A DNA stretch of 64,000 nucleotides from Gluconobacter oxydans (GCF_006539685.1 NZ_BJNM01000001.1:1-64000); one strand, 5' to 3'; shown: positions 44,708-55,061, numbered from the stretch's first letter. Program-made: numbers and translations. Notes: generated from the sequence alone by a model not told the origin.

Positions 44708-47700
44708 ACGACATGCCGCCTGTCACACGCCCCATTACCCGCGATGAAGTCATTGCCGCCGCCGATCGCACGCAGCGTCAGGCCTCCGATCCGCGTGCTT
44801 CGGTGTTCGTCTCGGCCTCGGCGGGTTCGGGCAAGACCAAGCTGCTGATCGACCGCCTGCTGCGGCTCATGCTGCCGCTCTATGTGCAGACCGATGACGG
44901 GGACACCATTCTGGCCGATGGCGCGCATCCTTCGCGCATCCTGTGCCTGACCTATACCAAGGCCGCTGCTGCCGAGATGGCCAACCGGCTTCAGCAGAAA
45001 CTGGGAAGCTGGGTCTCGCTGCCGGATGCGAAGCTGGGTGCGGAGCTTGAAAGCCTCGACGTTCCCAACACGGATGAAACCCGCCGTCGTGCCCGCGCCC
45101 TGTTTTTATGCGTGCTCGATCTGCCGGGCGGCCTGCGGATCGAGACGATCCACGCCTTCTGCCAGTCCCTGCTGCGGCGTTTTCCGCTGGAAGCCTCGGT
45201 CGATCCGCATTTCACGCTGATGGAAGACACCGACACCACATTGGCCCTGCGTGAGGCGATGGAAGACGGGTTGGCCCGTTCGCCTGAGCTTGCCGCCGAT
45301 GTGGCCGGAACGGTGGGTCTGGACCGCTTCTTCCAGCGCATCCGCACGCTGAACATGGAGGAGAGCCGCGCCCGTCCGCTGCTGGAACGCTGGGCCATCC
45401 TGCCGGACAGCGTTGTCAGTGCCTATCGCAAGGCCCTGAAAGCCGGGCAACAAAGTCTTGAAGACCTTGAAAGCCTCGCCTGCCAGCCGCCGAAGGAAAA
45501 CGATCTGCGGGCTGGACTGCGGGATGCGCTTGATGTCGTGACGGATGCGGGAAGGGTCATCGTCGAGCAGATGCTGGGCTGGCTCGGGACGAACCCGGCC
45601 GAGCGCGTCCCGGCGATCTGGGCGAAATGTCTGCTGACGAAAGAGGGCAAGCCGCGCAAGATGAACGGCATCGTCAGCAAGAAAGCGCAGGAGAAGGTCG
45701 GATATCTTGTCCCTGTGCTGGAAGATGAGGCTCAACGGCTCGTAGATCTTCAGGCCAGCCTTAAGAGCGCACGCCTTGTTCTGCTGAACCGTGCCCTACT
45801 TGGTCTGGCCGCGCCGATGCTGACGGCGTTTCAGGACAGCAAGTCGGCTCGCGGTCTGGTCGATTACAACGACCTTATTCAGGAAACCCGCAACCTCCTG
45901 CGCGATCCGGGTGCGGCCTGGGTGCTCTACAAGCTCGATGGTGGCATTGATCATCTGCTGCTTGATGAGGTGCAGGACAATTCCGGCCTGCAATGGGAAA
46001 TCGCCGGCGCGCTCACATCCGAGTTCTTCGCAGGTGAAGGTGCGTGGGACATGGGGCCGCGTCCGCGCACGATCTTCGCGGTCGGCGATTACAAGCAGTC
46101 GATCTACGGCTTCCAGGGTGCCCAGCCGGAAGAGTTTCACCGCTGGCGTCATGAATTTGCCAGCCGGGTCCGTAATGCCGGTCTGCTGTGGCGCGATCCG
46201 GAACTGAACGTCTCCTTTCGCTCAGTGCCGCCCGTCCTGTCTTTCGTGGATGCAGTGTTTTCCCAGCCTCTCGCAGCGCATGGTCTGCTTCAGGATGACG
46301 AAAAGACGCTGCGCCCGCATGTCTCGGCCCGTCCGGGGCAAGGGGGGCGCGTGGAACTCTGGCCACTCGTCCCCGTCGTGCAGGGCGAGGATGACGATGA
46401 AGGCCTCACGCCCTGGCGCGCACCATCAGCCAATACGGGGCAGCGGAGTGCGCCGCAGCGCCTTGCCGAAGCGCTTGCAGAATGGATCGACCAGCAGATC
46501 GGTCGTCCGCCTCTGCCCGGACAGGCGCCTCTGACGGCAGGGGACGTGCTGATCCTCGTCCCCCGTCGTTCGCCATTCCTGCGTTCGCTGATCCGGGCTC
46601 TCAAATCGCGTAATGTCCCGGTCGCAACGCTGGTGCGGGTTGGGCTGACGCAGCAGGTTGCAGTCCGCGATCTCATGACGCTCTGCGCGGCTCTGCTTCT
46701 GCCGCAGGATGATCTGACACTGGCTTCCGTCCTGACGTCCCCGCTCGGTGGGCTCACGGACGACTCGCTGATGGCGCTCGCCACTCGCAATGGCACGACC
46801 CATGCCCTCGGGCCAAAAGGGCAACCGCTCTGGACCGTTTTGCGCGAACGGCACCGGGAGCGTGAGGACTGGCGGGCCGCCTGGGAGATGCTCTCAACGC
46901 TGTATGTGCGCGTCGATTATGCGTCTCCATACCGATTGCTCGCCGAAACGCTGGGCCAGCATGGCGGCCGCACGCGACTTCTGCGACGTCTGGGGCCGGA
47001 AGCGGCCGAACCGGTGGACGAACTGCTGACGGCTGCCCTGCGCTATGAAGGCCTGCATCCGCCGTCGCTTCAGGGCTTCCTGCACTGGCTCGAAGCCAGC
47101 GAGATCACCAGCAAGCGCGAGGCCGAAAGTGAACTCGGTGCCGTCCGCGTCATGACCGTGCATGGCTCCAAGGGGCTTCAGGCGCGTCTGGTCGTGATGC
47201 CGGACACGACGTCCAAGCCGCCTCCGGGCAGCGATTTCCTGTGGGAAGAGGCGGGCGCGCTCGAACTTCCGCTCTGGGTGCCGAAAAAGGACATGGGGAC
47301 GGACGTCACGACCGCCCTGTCGGAGCGGGACGCTGAAAAGGCCCGCGCCGAAAGCAATCGCCTGCTTTATGTCGCCCTGACCCGCGCCAGTGACTGGCTG
47401 GTAATCTGTGGGGCTGGAGCCAAGCGCGAGCCTGCGGATACAAGCTGGTATCGGCAGTGCGAGGCCGGGTTCCGGCAACTGGCCAATGCGCGTTCCGAGC
47501 CGATGGATCTCGGCTGGGAAGGCGAGCGGCTCGTGCTGGAAGAAGCGCGGACACTTGCCCCTGTTGCTTTCCAGTCCGGATCGGCCGAGCCGCCTTGTGC
47601 AACGCTGCCGGACTGGATGGGCCGCGCGCCGGACTGGAAGCCTGTCATTACGCCGCATGAAGATGCCATGACGCGTCCGCTCGCGCCGAGCCGTCCGGAT

Positions 47701-48279
47701 GGTGCAGAGTTCGGCGAACTTCCGGCCGCACGCTCGCCACTGGAGCTTCTGGCTGGCCGTCCCACACCGGTGCGTGAACAGGCCATGCGACGCGGCACGA
47801 TGATCCACCGTCTGCTCCAGCTTCTGCCCGAAACACTGCCCGCCGAACGTGAGGCCGTGGCCCTGCGCTGGCTGTCCCGCCGGGCGCTTGGCCTGACGGA
47901 ACCGGAAATTAAGCGTCTGGCCGAACAGGTTCTGGGTGTCCTGTCCCATCCCGACCTTGCGCCGCTTTTTGCGCTCGGAAGCCGCGCGGAGCAGCCAATT
48001 TCCGGTGTCAGCGCGGGTCGCGTGGTGCTCGGGCAGGTGGACCGTCTGCGGATTGGGGACGGGCAGATCTGGGTCTGCGACTACAAGACGAATCGCAATC
48101 CGCATCTGCGGGCGGAGCGCACCCCCGTTGCCTATCTGCGGCAAATGGCGGCCTATCGCGCCGTGCTGGCGCAACTTCATCCCGGCTACGACATTCACTG
48201 TTCTCTGGTCTGGACGGAAGGACCGGTCGTTGTCACACTTCCGTCCCCGCTGCTGGATCAGGTCCGTCCCGGAGCTTGA
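44704..48279 (+). CDS. addA: Double-strand break repair helicase-nuclease AddA
   Basis: A 1191-aa UvrD-type superfamily 1 helicase with a C-terminal nuclease. The Walker A is SASAGSGKTK near residues 36-45. CLTYTKAAAAEM is motif Ia, LDEVQDNSGLQWEI is motif II, VGDYKQSIYGFQGA is motif III, VMTVHGSKGLQ is motif V, and RLLYVALTRASDW is motif VI. The nuclease site includes D1126 in VCDYKTN. It works as a heterodimer with AddB. A small hairpin without a T run follows the stop, then trxA after 84 bases. Confidence 0.93.
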   Translation: MNDMPPVTRPITRDEVIAAADRTQRQASDPRASVFVSASAGSGKTKLLIDRLLRLMLPLYVQTDDGDTILADGAHPSRILCLTYTKAAAAEMANRLQQKLGSWVSLPDAKLGAELESLDVPNTDETRRRARALFLCVLDLPGGLRIETIHAFCQSLLRRFPLEASVDPHFTLMEDTDTTLALREAMEDGLARSPELAADVAGTVGLDRFFQRIRTLNMEESRARPLLERWAILPDSVVSAYRKALKAGQQSLEDLESLACQPPKENDLRAGLRDALDVVTDAGRVIVEQMLGWLGTNPAERVPAIWAKCLLTKEGKPRKMNGIVSKKAQEKVGYLVPVLEDEAQRLVDLQASLKSARLVLLNRALLGLAAPMLTAFQDSKSARGLVDYNDLIQETRNLLRDPGAAWVLYKLDGGIDHLLLDEVQDNSGLQWEIAGALTSEFFAGEGAWDMGPRPRTIFAVGDYKQSIYGFQGAQPEEFHRWRHEFASRVRNAGLLWRDPELNVSFRSVPPVLSFVDAVFSQPLAAHGLLQDDEKTLRPHVSARPGQGGRVELWPLVPVVQGEDDDEGLTPWRAPSANTGQRSAPQRLAEALAEWIDQQIGRPPLPGQAPLTAGDVLILVPRRSPFLRSLIRALKSRNVPVATLVRVGLTQQVAVRDLMTLCAALLLPQDDLTLASVLTSPLGGLTDDSLMALATRNGTTHALGPKGQPLWTVLRERHREREDWRAAWEMLSTLYVRVDYASPYRLLAETLGQHGGRTRLLRRLGPEAAEPVDELLTAALRYEGLHPPSLQGFLHWLEASEITSKREAESELGAVRVMTVHGSKGLQARLVVMPDTTSKPPPGSDFLWEEAGALELPLWVPKKDMGTDVTTALSERDAEKARAESNRLLYVALTRASDWLVICGAGAKREPADTSWYRQCEAGFRQLANARSEPMDLGWEGERLVLEEARTLAPVAFQSGSAEPPCATLPDWMGRAPDWKPVITPHEDAMTRPLAPSRPDGAEFGELPAARSPLELLAGRPTPVREQAMRRGTMIHRLLQLLPETLPAEREAVALRWLSRRALGLTEPEIKRLAEQVLGVLSHPDLAPLFALGSRAEQPISGVSAGRVVLGQVDRLRIGDGQIWVCDYKTNRNPHLRAERTPVAYLRQMAAYRAVLAQLHPGYDIHCSLVWTEGPVVVTLPSPLLDQVRPGA

Positions 48280-48363
48280 TGCAGATCAAAAGCCCCTTGC
48301 AGTGAGGGGCAGGGCAGCCGATATCCGTTCTCAGAAACATCATTCGCCACAAGGAATACCCTC

Positions 48364-48690
<327 letters not shown>

Positions 48691-48763
48691 TCGACCTGAA
48701 AGGGTGAGGGAAGGACGATCGGGGGGCGTGGTCACGATCCTGCGCTTTGTGTAGGATCGTTTC

Positions 48764-49954
48764 ATGCGCTCGAAAGCTCCGACCTTCCCGACCCCCGTTC
48801 TCCTGACCTCCAGTGAGGAGGTGGCCCGTATCTGCGAAAAACTGCAGAACGAGCCTTTCGTGACCATCGACACGGAATTCGTCCGGGAACGGACCTACTG
48901 GCCCGAGCTCTGTCTCGTGCAGCTTGCCGGAACCGAAGACGTGGTCCTGATCGACACGCTGGCACCCGGCATTGATCTTGCCCCTCTCGGCGCTCTTCTG
49001 GCCAAACCGGATTGCACCAAGGTCTTTCATGCCGCCCGGCAGGATCTTGAGATTTTCCTTCATATTTTCGACCGCCTTCCGGCTTCGGTTTTCGATACGC
49101 AGGTTGCTGCCATGGTGGCCGGCTTCGGCGATCAGGTTGGCTATGACAGTCTGGTCGGCGCGATTACCGGTCGCAGCATCGACAAGGCGCACCGCTTCAG
49201 TGACTGGTCGGCCCGTCCGCTGAGCAAGGCGCAGATCGCTTACGCCGCGACTGATGTCACGCATCTGCGCACGGTTTACGATGCCCTGCGCAAACAGCTT
49301 GCCGAACAGGACCGTCTGCACTGGGCCGACTCCGAACAGGCTATCCTGACGGAAGAAAAGACCTTCCGTCCTGATCCCCGTCGCCTGTGGGAAAAGCTGA
49401 AAGCCCGGACCAGCAACCGGAGAATGCTTGGTATCCTGCGCGAAGTCACGGCCTGGCGTGAACAGGAAGCCCAGAACGCCGATATCCCCCGTCAGCGTGT
49501 CATCCGTGATGAAAGCCTCTTGGAAATCGCCGCCGTTCATCCCGATACGGTCGAGGCTCTCTCCCGCATCCGAGGGGTGACCCGGGGTTTTGCCGAAGGC
49601 AAGATGGGCAAAGGCCTTCTCGAAGCAATCCGTATCGCGCAGGAGTTGCCTGAGTCCGAACTTCCCAAAGCCCCTTCGAAATCCGATCGCCCCCGGCCGT
49701 CCACAGCCCTCGTGGCGCTTCTGCGGGTGCTGCTGGCCGCCAAGTGCGAGCAGCATAAGGTGGCCCCCCGCCTGGTGGCTTCTTCGGACGATCTGGATCT
49801 GATTGCGCTTGGTGAAACCGATGTCGGCGCGCTGAAGGGCTGGCGTCGCGAACTTTTCGGTCTGGATGCCCAGGCGCTGGTCCGTGGCGAAATCGCGCTG
49901 GCCGTCGTGGACGGCCTTGTGGAGCTTCAGCGGGTCGCCGAACCGGCCTCGTAA
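48764..49954 (+). CDS. rnd: Ribonuclease D
   Basis: A 396-aa 3'-5' exoribonuclease of the DEDD family that trims tRNA and other stable RNA ends. D36 and E38 in TIDTEFVRERTYWPELCLVQ are the first metal ligands, HAARQDLEIF holds the second aspartate, and YAATDVTHL the last site. HRDC-like domains follow: the block AWREQEAQNADIPRQRVIRDE is typical, then a C-terminal helical region. ATG at 48764 has AGGAT seven bases upstream. Confidence 0.93.
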   Translation: MRSKAPTFPTPVLLTSSEEVARICEKLQNEPFVTIDTEFVRERTYWPELCLVQLAGTEDVVLIDTLAPGIDLAPLGALLAKPDCTKVFHAARQDLEIFLHIFDRLPASVFDTQVAAMVAGFGDQVGYDSLVGAITGRSIDKAHRFSDWSARPLSKAQIAYAATDVTHLRTVYDALRKQLAEQDRLHWADSEQAILTEEKTFRPDPRRLWEKLKARTSNRRMLGILREVTAWREQEAQNADIPRQRVIRDESLLEIAAVHPDTVEALSRIRGVTRGFAEGKMGKGLLEAIRIAQELPESELPKAPSKSDRPRPSTALVALLRVLLAAKCEQHKVAPRLVASSDDLDLIALGETDVGALKGWRRELFGLDAQALVRGEIALAVVDGLVELQRVAEPAS

Positions 49955-50089
49955 GAACCGCCTTCGACGTGGCGGGGAGTTTCTGGTAAGAAACGTCCCG
50001 AAGATGTTCCGGGTCCGGTGGTCCGGGATTGAAAATCAACAGGATATCGGGCCGGTTCAGGCACCGAAGCGGGACAGGGAAACGAACAT

Positions 50090-50782
50090 ATGGAGTGGAC
50101 GGACGAGACGATCGCCAGACTTCGCGATCTGTGGAGTCAGGGACTTTCGACCGCCGAAATCGGCCGCCAGCTCTCCATCACCAAAAATGCCGTCGTCGGC
50201 AAGGCGCACCGTCTGGGCCTGCCGCCGCGTCCGTCTCCCATCCGCAACCGCAAGGTCAAGGACGGCGAAACGGGTACGACGGAAGCCACCCCCCGTCGTA
50301 AAAGTCCCTCTCGCGCCAAGGCTGCCGAACCTGCGGCAGCGGACCTGTTTACGGACAAGGATGCAGCTCCCGTTAAGGTGTCTGCAGGCGTTGCGGAGAA
50401 GGTGGCAGAAAAGCCTGCTGCTCCGGTCCGCAAAGCACCGTCTGTCGCCCCGGAAGCCGCGAAGCCGACACCCCAGCCGGCCGTTGCCTCACGTCCCCTC
50501 CCGGCGGCGGCCAAGGAACCCGTCGCAGCCCGTCGGGAGCCTGCTGTAGCCCCCAAGCCGGAACCCCGCGTCGCGCCTGCACCGCGTCCGGCCATGCCGC
50601 CCCGCTTTTCGACCGCTGGCATCGACCGCCCGACCCGCCGTGGCCCGTCCTGCTGCTGGCCCATCGGCGATCCAGGCACACCGGGTTTTCATTTCTGCGG
50701 CGCGACACCGCTTCCCGGAAAGCCCTACTGTGCTGAGCATGCAGCTATTGCGTATGTAAAGATCCGCGACCGTCGCGATTAA
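50090..50782 (+). CDS. gcrA: GcrA-family cell-cycle regulator
   Basis: A 230-aa GcrA protein. The N-terminal DNA-binding helix-turn-helix is WTDETIARLRDLWSQGLSTAEIG, continuing to KNAVVGKAHRLGLPPRPSP. A long Ala/Pro/Lys-rich linker follows (about 60-175). The conserved C-terminal domain binds the sigma70 subunit in Caulobacter: CCWPIGDPGTPGFHFCG and KPYCAEHAAIAYV. In Caulobacter, GcrA activates promoters methylated by CcrM at GANTC. The linker is longer than in Caulobacter GcrA. A terminator follows. Confidence 0.92.
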   Translation: MEWTDETIARLRDLWSQGLSTAEIGRQLSITKNAVVGKAHRLGLPPRPSPIRNRKVKDGETGTTEATPRRKSPSRAKAAEPAAADLFTDKDAAPVKVSAGVAEKVAEKPAAPVRKAPSVAPEAAKPTPQPAVASRPLPAAAKEPVAARREPAVAPKPEPRVAPAPRPAMPPRFSTAGIDRPTRRGPSCCWPIGDPGTPGFHFCGATPLPGKPYCAEHAAIAYVKIRDRRD

Positions 50783-50798
50783 AAGGCGCACTAGCCCG

Positions 50799-50835
50799 AA
50801 AAAGTCGCCCTCCTATTGGAGAGGCGGCTTTTTTA
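50799..50835 (+). terminator. Terminator after gcrA
   Basis: AAAAAGTCGCC with CTCC pairs with GGAG and GGCGGCTTTTTT around TATT, with minor mismatches, followed by a T run. It ends the gcrA transcript; the tRNA gene lies beyond on the other strand. Confidence 0.82.
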
Positions 50836-51014
50836 TGCCTGTGCTTCTGCACGGGCAGCATTCCTCGATTGTGGGAAGTTTTGCAGATGGCTTTCGCCAA
50901 GATGATCCCCATCCCGCTTGCGGAAGTGATCCACGACAGCCATGTGCTACGTTCTGGGATGATGGGGGATCTGAGACTGCTCGAACGGCCAAGTCTCTGA
51001 AAAGAAGGAAAAAT

Positions 51015-51089
<75 letters not shown>

Positions 51090-51140
51090 TACCGTTGCCT
51101 TGGCGCGCTTCGTAACGGGTCAGCGCGCCAAGCGCAAGCC

Positions 51141-51560
51141 TTAATCGTCCCGATGGACCTTTTCCATGCGCTCGTGGCGTTCCTGCGCGTCGATGGACAG
51201 AGTCGCGATCGGGCGTGCTTCAAGGCGTTTCAGGCCGATCGGCTCCCCCGTCTCTTCGCAGAAACCGTAGCTTCCGTCGTCGATGCGTTCGAGGGCCATG
51301 TTGATCTTGGTGATCAGTTTGCGCGCACGGTCACGGGTGCGGAGCTCGAAGGCGCGGTCCGTTTCGACGCTGGCACGGTCGGTGATGTCTGATTCATGAA
51401 TTCCGCCTTCCGAGAGACTCGCAAGGGTTCCATCCGCCTCTTTCAGCAGATCCAGACGCCAGCGCAGAAGCTTCTGCCTGAAGTACTCGACCTGAAGCGG
51501 GTTCATGAACTCTTCATTGTCGGCGGGTCTATAATCCGGCGGCAGCGTAATCATGCGCAT
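51141..51560 (-). CDS. dksA: RNA polymerase-binding transcription factor DksA
   Basis: A 139-aa DksA that binds RNA polymerase in the secondary channel and acts with ppGpp. The N-terminal coiled coil (about 20-95) includes the region around DITDRASVETDRAFELRTRDRARKL, with the tip aspartates in ESDITDRAS. The C-terminal domain YGFCEETGEPIGLKRLEARPIAT keeps only one of the four zinc cysteines. This is the usual cysteine-poor alphaproteobacterial form. The start at 51560 has AGGGA upstream; 51554 is an alternative. It is divergent from flgI by 228 bases. Confidence 0.92.
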   Translation of the reverse strand: MRMITLPPDYRPADNEEFMNPLQVEYFRQKLLRWRLDLLKEADGTLASLSEGGIHESDITDRASVETDRAFELRTRDRARKLITKINMALERIDDGSYGFCEETGEPIGLKRLEARPIATLSIDAQERHERMEKVHRDD

Positions 51561-51788
51561 CCAATCCCTGGCTGATCTGCCAACGTCCGCTTCCAACAGC
51601 CGCAGGCGATAACGCGCGGCTTATAGCCACCCCAGCCGCATCCGCCAACCCCGAACATGCTTTGCCCGTTTGTCGGAAAGCGCGGAAATCTGCGTCTCTG
51701 TTAGGGGTTTCTTTACCCTGTACGCCCATCCTCAACACCTGAGACCCCCAGACCTGTCTTGCAGGCATCAGGATACACCCCGCCGCCC

Positions 51789-52931
51789 ATGCGCTTTTTC
51801 ACGCAATCTCCGTTCCCCCTCCGGACCCTGACGCGGCGACTGACCGCGTTTGTCTGTGTCGGACTGCTCCTCCTGCCAGGCTTTACCCTGGCTGCCAGCG
51901 TTCGCATCAAGGACATTACGGACATGGAAGGTGTCCGGAGCAACCAGCTGATCGGATATGGTCTGGTGGTGGGTCTGAACGGAACGGGCGACCGGCTGAC
52001 CAATACGATTTTTACCCGTGAAACCCTGATTTCCATGCTGAACCGTCTGGGTGTGAACATCCGCGATCAGGAAACCCAGCTCCAGACGCATGACGTGGCC
52101 GCTGTCATGGTGACGGCCGATCTTCCGGCGTTCGTTCATGGGGGCAACCGCATCGATGTGACGGTCTCGGCTGCGGGTGACGCGTCTTCCCTGACAGGCG
52201 GAACGCTTCTCGTAACGCCGCTGATGGCTGCTGACGGTGAGGTCTATGCCGTTGCTCAGGGGTCTCTGGCGACCAATGCCTTTTCGGCCCGTGGAGCGGC
52301 TGCGTCCATTACCCGCAACGTGCCCACCAGCGGGCATATCGCCAATGGTGGTATCGTCGAACGGGAAGTCCCCTTTGACCTCAGCCATCGTGCGAACCTG
52401 CATCTGAGCCTGCGTAACCCCGATTTCACGACGGCGAGTCGGATCGCGTCCATCATCAACCGGACCTTCGGGCCGATTGCGATCGTTCAGGATCCACGGA
52501 CAGTCCTGCTGGATCTGAGCAATCATGATCCGGTCTCTACGCTCTCCCGAATCGGAGATCTTCTGGTCACTCCGGATACACCGGCCAAGGTGGTCGTGGA
52601 CGAAGCCAGTGGCACCATCATCATGGGGGCAGACGTCCGGATCAGCACGGTTGCGGTGGCGCAGGGCAATCTGACGGTTCAGGTGACGGAGACGCCCCAG
52701 GTCTCCCAGCCAGGGCCATTCTCCGGCGGTCAGACGGCCGTCGTGCCCCGTACAAACGTCAAGGTGGATACGGGCAAGACCCATCATCTTGCGGTCGTTC
52801 CGGGGGGCACCACGCTCCGGGAGCTTGTTTCAGGGCTGAATGCGCTGGGAGTAGGGCCACGAGACATGATCAGCATTCTGCAGGCCATCAAGGCCGATGG
52901 CGCCCTGCAGGCAGAACTGGAGATGCGTTGA
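51789..52931 (+). CDS. flgI: Flagellar P-ring protein FlgI
   Basis: A 380-aa periplasmic protein that forms the P-ring bushing of the flagellar basal body in peptidoglycan. A signal peptide runs to LPGFTLAAS. The body has the family blocks VRIKDITDMEGVRSNQLIGYGLVVGLNGTGD and RNVPTSGHIANGGIVEREVPF. The C-terminal GGTTLRELVSGLNALGVGPRDMISILQAIKADGALQAELE is highly conserved. ATG at 51789 is chosen for the signal peptide; the frame is open to 51759. It overlaps flgJ by one base. Confidence 0.95.
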   Translation: MRFFTQSPFPLRTLTRRLTAFVCVGLLLLPGFTLAASVRIKDITDMEGVRSNQLIGYGLVVGLNGTGDRLTNTIFTRETLISMLNRLGVNIRDQETQLQTHDVAAVMVTADLPAFVHGGNRIDVTVSAAGDASSLTGGTLLVTPLMAADGEVYAVAQGSLATNAFSARGAAASITRNVPTSGHIANGGIVEREVPFDLSHRANLHLSLRNPDFTTASRIASIINRTFGPIAIVQDPRTVLLDLSNHDPVSTLSRIGDLLVTPDTPAKVVVDEASGTIIMGADVRISTVAVAQGNLTVQVTETPQVSQPGPFSGGQTAVVPRTNVKVDTGKTHHLAVVPGGTTLRELVSGLNALGVGPRDMISILQAIKADGALQAELEMR

Positions 52932-53233
52932 TGACAGTATCCTCGACCACCGCCACGGTATCGCAGGGATTGCCACTGCACGGGCAGAAGGCAGATCCGG
53001 CCAAGACCCTGAAGTCGGCTCAGAGTTTCGAGTCGATGGCCATCAACCAGATGCTTCAGCCCATGTTCGCGACCGATGACAACAGCGAGAATATGTTCAG
53101 CGGCGGGGCAGGGGAAAAGCAGTTCCGACCCATGCTGGTGGAACAGATCGCCAAGCAGATGGAAAATAACGGTGGAATAGGCCTGACGGACGCGATTGAC
53201 CGTCAGATGCTGGCCATGCAGGAGCAGAAATGA
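52931..53233 (+). CDS. flgJ: Rod-binding protein (FlgJ N-terminal domain type)
   Basis: A 100-aa protein with only the rod-binding domain of FlgJ. It matches the short alphaproteobacterial form (also called CheL), which lacks the muramidase domain. The core is SFESMAINQMLQPMF, MFSGGAGEKQFRPMLVEQIAKQM, and GGIGLTDAIDRQML. It assists rod assembly in the periplasm. The ATG overlaps the flgI stop by one base, and its stop overlaps the next ATG by four bases. Confidence 0.88.
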   Translation: MTVSSTTATVSQGLPLHGQKADPAKTLKSAQSFESMAINQMLQPMFATDDNSENMFSGGAGEKQFRPMLVEQIAKQMENNGGIGLTDAIDRQMLAMQEQK

Positions 53234-53664
53234 GCGCTTCCATTATTCCGGCCATGCAGCGGCTGATTGCCATTCTCGAGGCGGAAAACTCTGCACTGGA
53301 AGAGGCGCGGATTCCGGACGCTCTGGCGCTTCTTCCGGAAAAGCAGGATGCAGCCAGAACGCTGGAGCAGGAAGTTTCCGCGGCCAATGACCGCAGGGAG
53401 AATCTTTGCCCGTGCTGCCCGGAGGACGATGAGGCTGTGGCGCGGGAAGACTCGCCGGCCTTTCCCTATCGCGATCTGCTGGAACAGATGACGGAACTGG
53501 GCAATCGCAATGGCGAGCTTTTGCAAAGGGCCATTACAGCCCAGAAGCGCGTCATCGAACTGCTGACATCCACGCCGATGACGGCTCAGCCGCAGAATTA
53601 CGGCAATCAGGGCGGTTATGCTCCCGTGACTGACAGGCCGGCCCTGTTTGTCAGCAAGGTCTGA
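53230..53664 (+). CDS. FlgN-like flagellar chaperone (FlbY-type)
   Basis: A 144-aa mostly helical protein. It has an N-terminal helix MQRLIAILEAENSALEEARI, a central loop with a CPCC pair, and a helix NRNGELLQRAITAQKRVIELL, followed by a Tyr/Gly-rich tail (YGNQGGYAP). This pattern fits FlgN chaperones of hook-associated proteins and the alphaproteobacterial FlbY protein found behind flgI-flgJ. The assignment rests partly on position. Convergent neighbour after nine bases. Confidence 0.65.
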   Translation: MSASIIPAMQRLIAILEAENSALEEARIPDALALLPEKQDAARTLEQEVSAANDRRENLCPCCPEDDEAVAREDSPAFPYRDLLEQMTELGNRNGELLQRAITAQKRVIELLTSTPMTAQPQNYGNQGGYAPVTDRPALFVSKV

Positions 53665-53673
53665 GCTTCAGGG

Positions 53674-54966
53674 TCAGTCTTCGGCGAGAACCTGATGACT
53701 GACCTTGACCCTTCCGACGCGTCGGCGATCCATCTCCAGAACCTCGAACAGCCAGCCCCCGAACGCCACCTTGTCTCCTCGGGCCGGAACGCGCCGTAAA
53801 AGCGCCAGCATCACGCCGCCAAGGGTATGATACCCGCCGGCGCCCGGCAGTTCCGGCAGGTCGAGACGGGAGCGCAGTTCGTCCGCCGGCATGAAGCCAT
53901 CAAAAATATATTCGTCTTCACCTTCGGCTGCCTGAAGTTCCGAAGATGAGGATTCGGTCTTTTCCTCGCCGACAATGGCTTCGAAAACGTCTGATGGCGT
54001 CACGATGCCCTCGAAAGATCCGTATTCGTCCAGGACGAAAGTAATGCCAAGATTGACGCCACGCATGCGCTCGATCATGTCCTGGGCGCTGAGGCTGTCC
54101 GGAATGACCGGGGGCTCACGCAGGACGGCATCGACGGAAACCGGAAGCTTCAGCAGCAGCCGGTCCATGATGTCCTTGGCCAGAATGACACCGACGGGAT
54201 GATCGACGTCTCCCTCACAGACGACAATCCGGGCGTAAGAAGACTGGCGCAGTTTGCGGACCAGCGTTTCCTGATCCGCATGTCTGTCGATCCAGAAAAG
54301 CTCATTGCGGGGGGTCATGATGGCGCGAACAGGGCGGTCTGCCAGACGCAGAAGGCGTTCGATCATGGCCTGTTCGTCGGTTTCGAGAACGCCTGCGCGG
54401 GCACCTTCGGCCAGAACGGCTTTCAGTTCCTCTTCCGTCACCGCTGCGCGTGTCAGGGGGCCGACACGGAGCAGGCGGAGCACCAGCGAAGACGTGCCGC
54501 TGAGCAGCCAGACAATCGGCTGTGCGATCCGGGCGACGCCGACCAGAAGCCATGCCAGCCGTGAGGCAATGGCTTCCGGCTGCTGCAATGCGATCTGCTT
54601 GGGAATGAGTTCTCCGAAAACCAGCATGGTGAAGGTGATCATCGCCACGACCAGCACGATCGAGACTTCGCTCGCAATCGGACGGAGCGAGGGAATATTG
54701 GCGATCCATGCCGTGACGGTACTTTCCATCTGGCTGCCGCCAAACGTACCTTCAAGGATGGAAACCAGCGTCATGCCCACCTGAACGGTCGGCAGGAAGC
54801 TGTGCGGATCTTCTGCCAGCCGGATTGCGGTCGTGGCCCCCCGGACTCCCTGCTTGGCCAGCACGTCCAGCCGTGGCCGCTTTGCCGAGATGAGTGCCAT
54901 TTCTCCCATGGCAAACACGGCATTGAGGAAAATGAGCAGACAGATAACGAGGATAGGGGTCAGCAT
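53674..54966 (-). CDS. CNNM/CBS-domain transporter-associated membrane protein
   Basis: A 430-aa hemolysin-family protein (HlyC/CorC-like). The DUF21/CNNM membrane domain covers about 1-190, with NAVFAMGEMALISAKRPRL and FGELIPKQIALQ. Two CBS domains lie at roughly 210-340 (PRNELFWIDR, VLDEYGSFEGIVTPSDVFEAIVGE). The C-terminal CorC_HlyC domain has GGYHTLGGVML and ends in GRVKVS. Relatives bind Mg-ATP and are linked to magnesium or cobalt export. The start at 54966 is preferred; the frame is open to 54993. Confidence 0.88.
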   Translation of the reverse strand: MLTPILVICLLIFLNAVFAMGEMALISAKRPRLDVLAKQGVRGATTAIRLAEDPHSFLPTVQVGMTLVSILEGTFGGSQMESTVTAWIANIPSLRPIASEVSIVLVVAMITFTMLVFGELIPKQIALQQPEAIASRLAWLLVGVARIAQPIVWLLSGTSSLVLRLLRVGPLTRAAVTEEELKAVLAEGARAGVLETDEQAMIERLLRLADRPVRAIMTPRNELFWIDRHADQETLVRKLRQSSYARIVVCEGDVDHPVGVILAKDIMDRLLLKLPVSVDAVLREPPVIPDSLSAQDMIERMRGVNLGITFVLDEYGSFEGIVTPSDVFEAIVGEEKTESSSSELQAAEGEDEYIFDGFMPADELRSRLDLPELPGAGGYHTLGGVMLALLRRVPARGDKVAFGGWLFEVLEMDRRRVGRVKVSHQVLAED

Positions 54967-55061
54967 GATCCGGCCAGAATAATGAAGACACAATCATAAC
55001 AGGACGACTGGCGGATGCCATGCCCTTGATTGTGCCGCCGCAGAGGAAAGACTTTCCCCAT

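Noticed and set aside
48292-48310. GCCCCT/AGGGGC hairpin after addA as a terminator
   Set aside because: The 6-bp stem has no T run on either side.
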